DNA of 16,067 nucleotides from positions 4,602 to 20,668 of the forward strand of contig DDCX01000135.1 in assembly GCA_002336475.1 (NCBI GenBank). Direction: 5' to 3'. This DNA comes from Flavobacteriales bacterium UBA1995. Lineage in GTDB: Bacteria > Bacteroidota > Bacteroidia > Flavobacteriales_D > Sanyastnellaceae. A program made the position numbers and the translations under genes. Below, piece after piece: positions 14,401-16,067 of this stretch. The stretch's first letter is position 1. Every line of letters starts with the position of its first letter. The notes beneath the pieces are model-generated. The model was not told the DNA's origin, did not search any database, and saw only the letters and a program-made list of their open reading frames with translations.

Positions 14401-14415
14401 GTGTACTTTGTACAC
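14401..14415. promoter_or_regulatory. Inverted repeat GTGTAC-TTT-GTACAC upstream of the SusC-type gene
   Basis: A perfect 6-bp-arm dyad, 75 bp before the ATG at 14491. It shares GTGTA-N5-TACAC geometry with the site at 2001-2015. It lies in the 218-bp gap 14273-14490, which also holds a TTTTCAAC repeat (14342-14349 and 14356-14363) around CAACAGTTG; no confident promoter or terminator is seen there. Confidence 0.45.
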
Positions 14416-14490
14416 TTGAATCCGGAATTGGCTTTCCTAATGGTCTGAAGCCACCGAACTTCATAGCGGTTTAGATCAAATCAACCTTTC

Positions 14491-16067
14491 ATGCAACACC
14501 TCAAAATGCGATGGCAGCTTTGCGCCCTCGCCTTGTCATTGGGCTTCCTTTTCAGTCTTCAAAACACTGTTCACGCCCAGAGCCTCACCCTCACAGGCAC
14601 CGTCATAGACGGTGAATCCGGTGACCCTCTCATAGGAGCCACCATCCTCGAAGATGGCACCACCAACGGTGCAACAGCGGGGATTGACGGCTCCTTTTCG
14701 TTGAAGGTCAATGGACTTCCAGTGGGGCTGAAATTCAGCTTCATCGGCTATGAGAGCCAAACATTGAACGTCACATCGGGCGCCCCCATTTCTGTCACCC
14801 TCAACTTGGATGCAGAACTCGTCGGCGAGGTCGTCGTCGTCGGATACGGCCGGCAGAAAAAGAAAGTCTCGACAGGCTCTATTTCTAAAGTGACGGCCAA
14901 AGACATCGAGGGCATTGCAGTTCCAGATGTGACATCCAGCCTCGAAGGCTTGACCACAGGATTGATCGTGAACGAATCAAGCGGTCAGCCTGGATCGGGA
15001 AAGAGCATCCTCATTCGCGGCATCAGCACCAATGGAGACAACTCACCGCTCTACGTGGTCGATGGCTTGCAGGTCGGCAACATCGACAACCTCAACCCAA
15101 GCGATGTTGAGTCGGTAGACGTTTTGAAGGACGCCGCGTCCAGCGCCATTTATGGCGCGCGAGCAGCCAATGGCGTGGTCATCATCACCACCAAGAATGG
15201 CAGCAAAGGCGGAGGCAGCATCACCTATTCCAACAGCTACCTCAACTCCAACCCCTGGAAGCTGCCCGAGATGCTCGGGTCAGAAGACTACATCGTGTTG
15301 ATGCGCGAGAAGTTTGCCAACAGCAACCAGACTTCCGCCCTCGACATCCTGGGTTTTCCTGACTTTGGCGATGCCATCGAAGGAAACACCAATTGGATGG
15401 AGGCCATTTTCAATTCCGCGCAGGTGGTCAACCACAGGGTGACCGCATCGGGTGAAAACTCATACATGTCTATGGATTACTGGAACCAGAATGGGGTCAT
15501 CGGTGGGGAGAAGTCCAACTACACCCGCTATGCGCTCCGTTACAATTCCACCAAGAAGGTCCAAGACCTCCTGACGATCGGACAGAACTTCTACCTGAAC
15601 CGGACACAGAATAACAACATCGGCACCAACAGCGCCTTTGGTGGCGTCCAATCGGATGCCTTTGCGTACGATCCCCTCACCCCCATTTATGACGAGGCGG
15701 GACAGTTCGGATTTGCGCAGTCACCCTGGGTGCAGAAGGAGTACATCAATCCATTGAGCCGGCTTTACCTCGCCGGAGGAGACAACAAATCAGATCAAAT
15801 CTTGGGGAACGTCTTCCTCGAGGCCGAGCCCCTCAAAGGGTTGCGTGTCAAGACCGATGTCGGATTTGACCTCAATTGGTACGACTACCGCTACTTCACT
15901 CCGCGCTATGAGTTCCACCCTGCTGCTCAAAACCTCACCAACGACGTGGGACAGGGATCCGGCAACTTCCAAGGCATTCAGTGGGAAAACACCGCCAACT
16001 ACACCACGACCATTGAAGACAAGCACAACTTGGACTTCCTCGTGGGTACCTCATACAGGGCCAACGA
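14491..16067 (+). CDS. SusC/RagA-family TonB-dependent outer-membrane transporter (5' part)
   Basis: The frame is open from ATG 14491 to the right edge, giving 525 codons of a protein usually near 1000 residues, so the beta barrel is incomplete here. The signal peptide ends at VHA-QS (about residue 29). A carboxypeptidase-regulatory-like domain follows (about 33-105, GTVIDGESGDPLIGATI...FSFIGYES). Next is the TonB-box region VGEVVVVGYGRQKKKVSTGSIS (about 111-132), then the plug domain with ILIRGIST, PLYVVDG (about 185-191) and AIYGARAANGVVIITTK (about 220-236), the diagnostic SusC/RagA signature. The barrel begins after about 245. It imports oligosaccharides or peptides with a SusD-type lipoprotein, expected just downstream but outside the window. 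The palindrome 75 bp upstream may control it. Confidence 0.95.
   Translation, partial: MQHLKMRWQLCALALSLGFLFSLQNTVHAQSLTLTGTVIDGESGDPLIGATILEDGTTNGATAGIDGSFSLKVNGLPVGLKFSFIGYESQTLNVTSGAPISVTLNLDAELVGEVVVVGYGRQKKKVSTGSISKVTAKDIEGIAVPDVTSSLEGLTTGLIVNESSGQPGSGKSILIRGISTNGDNSPLYVVDGLQVGNIDNLNPSDVESVDVLKDAASSAIYGARAANGVVIITTKNGSKGGGSITYSNSYLNSNPWKLPEMLGSEDYIVLMREKFANSNQTSALDILGFPDFGDAIEGNTNWMEAIFNSAQVVNHRVTASGENSYMSMDYWNQNGVIGGEKSNYTRYALRYNSTKKVQDLLTIGQNFYLNRTQNNNIGTNSAFGGVQSDAFAYDPLTPIYDEAGQFGFAQSPWVQKEYINPLSRLYLAGGDNKSDQILGNVFLEAEPLKGLRVKTDVGFDLNWYDYRYFTPRYEFHPAAQNLTNDVGQGSGNFQGIQWENTANYTTTIEDKHNLDFLVGTSYRAN

Noticed and set aside
14341..14415. A Bacteroidota promoter (TTTG / TAnnTTTG) before the SusC-type gene
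   Set aside because: TACTTTG at 14404-14410 is close to the -7 element, but the internal spacing is one base short and no -33 element lies at the right distance.

Overview
The window looks like a chromosomal segment of a moderately GC-rich member of Bacteroidota (Flavobacteriales or a relative). The evidence is a SusC/RagA-type TonB-dependent transporter, two proteins ending in a type IX secretion (T9SS) C-terminal sorting domain with the YPNPA signature, a SusA-like periplasmic amylase, and weak or absent Shine-Dalgarno sequences. I see no rRNA, tRNA, CRISPR array, transposase or phage gene. No gene-free stretch exceeds about 220 bp.

Layout from left to right. (1) Minus strand, 1-1517: the first 505 codons of a large secreted surface protein running off the left edge. 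(2) Minus strand, 1582-1893: a single-domain rhodanese. (3) A divergent, palindrome-rich regulatory region (1894-2073), then a plus-strand pair fabH-fabI separated by 2 nt (fatty-acid initiation and enoyl reduction). (4) Plus strand, 4058-6223: a T9SS-exported protein with a copper-ligand-depleted cupredoxin domain, two fasciclin domains and a tandem beta-domain repeat. (5) Plus strand: a small membrane protein (6303-6581) preceded by three TTAAG boxes at 11-bp spacing, then a GH13 cyclomaltodextrinase/neopullulanase (6631-8490). (6) Minus strand: a GNAT acetyltransferase (8519-9007), and upstream of it an ATGA-overlapping pair of two-domain multicopper-oxidase-like proteins (9108-10310 and 10307-11179). 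(7) Plus strand, divergent from that pair: a penicillin-acylase-family Ntn hydrolase (11286-13718), ATGA-overlapped by a small outer-membrane-like protein (13715-14272). (8) Plus strand, 14491 to the right edge: a SusC/RagA transporter.

The most unusual feature is the multicopper-oxidase pair. One protein keeps an intact N-terminal half-site (HxxHxH, then HCH-x5-H-x4-M), and its second domain has lost its ligands. The partner keeps the complementary C-terminal half-site (HxxHxH plus HNH, with Cys replaced by Asn), and its first domain has lost its ligands. Together, but not separately, they supply the eight histidines of a trinuclear copper cluster and one type-1 copper site. This suggests a heteromeric, split multicopper oxidase. 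A second item is a 15-bp palindrome, GTGTA-N5-TACAC, found upstream of both fabH-fabI and the SusC gene, suggesting one regulator may act on both.

The genes share a general theme of envelope and secreted functions (glycan uptake, alpha-glucan hydrolysis, amide hydrolysis, copper redox, surface adhesion). Apart from the tightly spaced pairs, I see no sign of a single pathway.
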